Under the pieces are notes generated by a model. It ran no database searches. It worked only from the letters and a program-made list of their open reading frames with translations, and was not told the DNA's origin. Both the position numbers and the translations under genes were made by a program. A stretch of DNA of 44,562 nucleotides, from positions 291,272-335,833 of the forward strand of contig NZ_CP135012.1 of assembly GCF_039386055.1 (NCBI RefSeq). The letters run 5' to 3'. The stretch's first letter is position 1, and every line of letters begins with the position of its first letter. This stretch comes from Buchnera aphidicola (Greenidea ficicola). GTDB lineage: Bacteria; Pseudomonadota; Gammaproteobacteria; Enterobacterales; Enterobacteriaceae. Positions 41,449-44,562 of the stretch are shown in pieces.

Positions 41449-42414
41449 ATGAAAATAAAAAAAAAAAAAATAAAAATATTATTTGCTGGAACTCCTAAAT
41501 TTTCTTCAAAACATTTAAAAAAATTATGTAAAAAAAAATATAAAATAATAGCAGTTTTAACAAAACCAGATACAAAAAAAAACAGAAAAATGAAAATAAA
41601 AATTTCACCAGTAAAAAAAATAGCAAAAAAAAACAAAATAAAAATATACCAACCTAAAAATTTAAATAAAAAAAAAACAATAAATAAAATAAAATCTTTT
41701 AAAGCAAATCTTATGATAGTAATTGCTTACGGATTTATTATTCCAAAAAAAATATTAAAATTATTTCCATTAGGATGTATTAATATACATCCATCATTAC
41801 TTCCTAGATGGCAAGGAGCTTGCCCTATACAATGGGCATTACTAAAAGGAGATAAAAAAACAGGAATAACTATTATAAAAATGAATAAATATATTGATCA
41901 AGGGAATATAATATGCTCATTTAACTACAAAATAAAAAAAAAAGATACAAACATAACATTAAATAAAAAACTAAATCAAATAGGAATAAAAGCATTAATA
42001 TATATTTTAAAAAAAATAAAAAAATCAAAAAAAATAAAAACAAAAAAACAAAAAACAAAAAAAATTTTTTACGCAAAAAAAATAAAAAAAAAACATGGAA
42101 AAATAAACTGGAAAAAAAAAAAAAGTAAAACTATAGAAAGAATGATAAAAGCTTTTAACCCATGGCCAAGTGTTTATTTTAATATTAAAAAAAAAACCAT
42201 AAAAATTTGGAAAGCTAAAACATTACAAGATAAAAAAAAAAATAAAAATAAACCAGGAACTATATTATCAATTACAAAAAATGGAATTAAAATACAAACT
42301 AAAAAAAAAATATTAAAAATTAAAAAATTACAAATATCTGGATCAAAAAAAATAAACGCAAAAGAATTTTATAACGCAAATCATAAATGGATTAAAAAAA
42401 AAGATATTTTATAA
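41449..42414 (+). CDS. fmt: Methionyl-tRNA formyltransferase
   Basis: Adds a formyl group from 10-formyl-THF to initiator Met-tRNA, 321 residues (E. coli 315). FAGTPKFSSKHL opens the protein. The active site is Asn112 and His114 in INIHPSLLPRW, with Asp150 in MNKYIDQGNI. The C-terminal tRNA-binding domain includes AFNPWPSVYFNI and KIQTKKKILKIKKLQISG. It starts 9 bases after def, forming the usual def-fmt pair. Long Lys runs replace linkers, but all catalytic positions are kept. It converges on rplQ with a hairpin between. Confidence 0.96.
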   Translation: MKIKKKKIKILFAGTPKFSSKHLKKLCKKKYKIIAVLTKPDTKKNRKMKIKISPVKKIAKKNKIKIYQPKNLNKKKTINKIKSFKANLMIVIAYGFIIPKKILKLFPLGCINIHPSLLPRWQGACPIQWALLKGDKKTGITIIKMNKYIDQGNIICSFNYKIKKKDTNITLNKKLNQIGIKALIYILKKIKKSKKIKTKKQKTKKIFYAKKIKKKHGKINWKKKKSKTIERMIKAFNPWPSVYFNIKKKTIKIWKAKTLQDKKKNKNKPGTILSITKNGIKIQTKKKILKIKKLQISGSKKINAKEFYNANHKWIKKKDIL

Positions 42415-42446
42415 TAAATTTTATTTATTTTTTTAAAAAAAATATA

Positions 42447-42474
42447 ATAAACGGGAAATAACCCTCCCGTTTAT
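42447..42474. terminator. Hairpin terminator between fmt and rplQ
   Basis: Perfect 10-base arms, 42447-42456 and 42465-42474, around an 8-base loop; the arms hold CGGGA/TCCCG. On the minus strand the stem is followed by TTATATTTTTTTT, a good terminator for the rpsD-rpoA-rplQ transcript. Being symmetrical and lying between convergent genes, it may also stop fmt transcription. Confidence 0.75.
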
Positions 42475-42494
42475 AAAAAATATTATTAATAAAA

Positions 42495-42872
42495 TTATTT
42501 TTTAACATTACTATATAATCTACCAACAAACTTTATATAAGCAATAGGAGCATTATCACCTTTTCTATAACCACATTTAAATATATGTGTATAACCACCA
42601 GGTCTTTTAAAAAAATAAGGACCATAATCATTAAATAACTTAGAAACAATAAAATTATTACGAACATTAGAAAAAACAATTCTTCTATGATATATAGAAT
42701 CTTTTTTAGCAATAGTAATTAAAGGTTCTACAATTTTTCTTAATTCTTTAGCTTTAGCTAAAGTTGTTTTTATTATTTCATAACGTAATAAAGAACAAAC
42801 CATATTTCTAAACATTATCTTTAAATGATCGCTTTTTTTATTTAATTTACGACCGCTTTTTCTATGTCTCAT
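42495..42872 (-). CDS. rplQ: 50S ribosomal protein L17
   Basis: Large-subunit protein, 125 residues (E. coli 127). The start [20 protein letters not shown] and the block [27 protein letters not shown] are typical, with [21 protein letters not shown] later. Last gene of the rpsD-rpoA-rplQ group, 49 bases after rpoA. An AGGG ribosome binding site lies before the ATG. A hairpin terminator follows. Confidence 0.98.
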   Translation of the reverse strand: MRHRKSGRKLNKKSDHLKIMFRNMVCSLLRYEIIKTTLAKAKELRKIVEPLITIAKKDSIYHRRIVFSNVRNNFIVSKLFNDYGPYFFKRPGGYTHIFKCGYRKGDNAPIAYIKFVGRLYSNVKK

Positions 42873-42921
42873 AATATCAACCCTATAATTTTTATAAATT
42901 ATAAAAAAAAATAATCATATT

Positions 42922-43914
42922 TTATTCAACAATACTATTTGGAGGCCAATTTTCTAATTTCATACCTAATGATAAATTTCTAGAAGATAAAACATCTTTT
43001 ATTTCTGTTAAAGATTTTTTTCCTAAATTAGGAGTTTTTAATAATTCTACTTCTGTTTTTTGAACTAAATCTCCAATATAATGAACAGCTTCTGCTTTTA
43101 AACAATTAGCAGAACGAACAGTTAACTCTAAATCATCAACCGGTCTTAATAAAATAGGTTCAAATTCAGGTTTTAATTCTTTTATTTCTGGTTGTTCTAA
43201 ATCTTTAAAATATATAAAAGCTTCTAATTGTTCAGATAAAATTGTAGCAGCTGTTCTTATTGCTTCTTCTGGATCAATCGCTCCATTAGTTTCCATTTCA
43301 ATAATTAATTTATCTAAATCAGTTCTTTTTTCAATACGAGCAGGTTCTACAGAATAAGAAATTCTATCAATAGGACTATAACAAGCATCAAGAAACAATT
43401 TTCCTATTAAAGATTTTTCAGAATCTAAAATTTTATTTCTTCTTGTCAAAGAAGAAGCATAACCTATACCTTTTTGTACTTTTATTTTCATACTTATAGA
43501 TGCATACTCATATGTTAAATTACATATCAAATGATCTAAATTAATAATTTCTATACTAGAATCATGTATAATATCAGAAGCTAAAACAATTCCAATACCT
43601 GTTTTTTTTAAAGTCATAAAACCTTCATCTTTTTTATGTAATTTAATCGCCAAACCTTTTAAATTTAATAAAATTTCTAAAATATCTTCCTTTACACCTT
43701 CTTTACTGCTATATTCATGAACAACTCCATCTATTTCAACTTCAGTAACAGCACAACCAGAAATTGAAGATAACAAAATTCTTCTTAACGCATTTCCCAA
43801 AGTATGACCAAAACCTCTTTCTAATGGTTCCAAAATAATCTTAGAATGTGTTTTACTTACATGTTTTATATCAACTATTTGAGGTTTTAAAAAATCAGAA
43901 ATAAAACCATGCAT
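42922..43914 (-). CDS. rpoA: RNA polymerase subunit alpha
   Basis: Alpha subunit, 330 residues (E. coli 329). The N-terminal assembly domain (about 1-235) holds [24 protein letters not shown]; the C-terminal domain (about 250-325) keeps the DNA and activator surface [17 protein letters not shown] and [10 protein letters not shown]. Both domains are nearly complete despite the loss of most regulators in such genomes. It lies 27 bases after rpsD, with a GAGGG ribosome binding site. Confidence 0.98.
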   Translation of the reverse strand: MHGFISDFLKPQIVDIKHVSKTHSKIILEPLERGFGHTLGNALRRILLSSISGCAVTEVEIDGVVHEYSSKEGVKEDILEILLNLKGLAIKLHKKDEGFMTLKKTGIGIVLASDIIHDSSIEIINLDHLICNLTYEYASISMKIKVQKGIGYASSLTRRNKILDSEKSLIGKLFLDACYSPIDRISYSVEPARIEKRTDLDKLIIEMETNGAIDPEEAIRTAATILSEQLEAFIYFKDLEQPEIKELKPEFEPILLRPVDDLELTVRSANCLKAEAVHYIGDLVQKTEVELLKTPNLGKKSLTEIKDVLSSRNLSLGMKLENWPPNSIVE

Positions 43915-43941
43915 ATATACCCTCTTATAACTTTATAAATT

Positions 43942-44562
43942 TTATTTAGAATATAATTCTACAATTAAATGTTCATTAATCTCTGCTGGTAAATCAGAAC
44001 GATCAGGATTTTTTTTTAAAATACCAAACATTTTTATTTTGTCAACTTCTAACCAAACTGGTTGTTCTCTTTGTTCTGATAAAGATAAAGCTGCTTTAAT
44101 ACGTAACTGATTCTTTGCTTTTTCTTTAATTGAAATAACATCATTAATTAATACTTGATAAGAAGGAATATTAATAATTTTATTATTTACCATTATAGAT
44201 TTATGATTTACCAATTGTCTAGATTCAGCTCTAGTAGAACCAAAACCTATACGATAAACAATATTATCTAAACGATTTTCTAATAAAATTAATAAATTTT
44301 CTCCTGTATTCCCTTTTAATTTTACTGCTTTTTTATAATAATTATGAAATTGACGTTCTAAAATACCATACAACCTTCTAACTTTTTGTTTTTCTCTTAA
44401 TTGTATTCCATATTCAGATAATCTTGGTTTTTTAAAACCATGTTGACCAGGAGGATGATCAATTTTACATTTAGAATCCATTCCTCTTAAACCAGATTTT
44501 AAAAATAAATCTGTTCCTTCTCTACGACTTAATTTTAATTTTGGCCCTAAATATCTTGCCAT
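43942..44562 (-). CDS. rpsD: 30S ribosomal protein S4
   Basis: Small-subunit assembly protein, 206 residues as in E. coli, starting exactly at the window edge (44562), so the gene is complete but its ribosome binding site is outside. It has [20 protein letters not shown] at the start and the S4 RNA-binding domain [29 protein letters not shown] (about 95-123). In E. coli S4 represses the alpha operon by binding the rpsM leader; that site is outside this window. Upstream rpsM and rpsK are expected beyond the edge. Confidence 0.98.
   Translation of the reverse strand: MARYLGPKLKLSRREGTDLFLKSGLRGMDSKCKIDHPPGQHGFKKPRLSEYGIQLREKQKVRRLYGILERQFHNYYKKAVKLKGNTGENLLILLENRLDNIVYRIGFGSTRAESRQLVNHKSIMVNNKIINIPSYQVLINDVISIKEKAKNQLRIKAALSLSEQREQPVWLEVDKIKMFGILKKNPDRSDLPAEINEHLIVELYSK

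Overview
The window is a piece of the chromosome of a very AT-rich, strongly reduced gammaproteobacterial insect endosymbiont, almost certainly a Buchnera aphidicola lineage from an aphid. The gene set is recognisably enterobacterial (recCBD, cyoABCDE, clpPX, mdlAB, dnaX-ybaB-htpG, rpsD-rpoA-rplQ). Proteins are loaded with Lys, Ile and Asn, intergenic DNA is nearly pure A/T, and there are no mobile elements, phage genes or CRISPR arrays. The 23S-5S rRNA unit sits directly behind aroE and tRNA-Glu with no 16S gene, a split rRNA arrangement described for Buchnera.

Layout. 1-4.6 kb: corC, leuS, holA, tusA on +, ending against asd on -. 5.9-9.8 kb: yhgN (marC family), pgk, fbaA, mscS. 9.8-18.0 kb: the complete recC-recB-recD set, then initiator tRNA on -. 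18.2-19.5 kb is a decaying segment: a ribH (lumazine synthase) pseudogene, a nusB broken by a one-base slip in an A11 tract, and intact tusE. 19.5-24.2 kb: cyoE-D-C-B-A on - (cytochrome bo3 oxidase and its heme O synthase). 24.4-29.97 kb: clpP, clpX, mdlA, mdlB. About 30.0 kb: 4.5S (SRP) RNA on -. 30.2-34.8 kb: dnaX (gamma-length, ending in an A23 tract), ybaB, htpG, tRNA-Arg(UCU) on -, folD. 34.8-36.6 kb on -: cysS and a cold-shock protein. 36.7-40.9 kb on -: 5S, 23S, tRNA-Glu(UUC), aroE. 41.0-42.4 kb: def-fmt. 42.5-44.56 kb on -: rplQ, rpoA, rpsD.

How the genes fit together. The window keeps information processing, glycolysis (pgk, fbaA), respiration (cyo), protein quality control (clpPX, htpG), recombination repair (recBCD), initiator formylation and deformylation (fmt, def, initiator tRNA, folD) and amino-acid supply to the host (asd for the aspartate family, aroE for aromatics). 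Wreckage of ribH implies that riboflavin synthesis has been lost; this is known in some Buchnera that live with a second symbiont, so a co-symbiont or other flavin source is inferred.

I found no new multigene system. The points worth a second look are molecular: a leucyl-tRNA synthetase whose editing domain has lost its visible catalytic motifs, ribH caught in decay, nusB and dnaX whose reading frames depend on poly(A) tracts, an SRP RNA with a long U tract, Asn in place of the switch-loop His in both halves of the MdlAB transporter, and GC-bearing terminator stems standing out in an otherwise A/T-only background.
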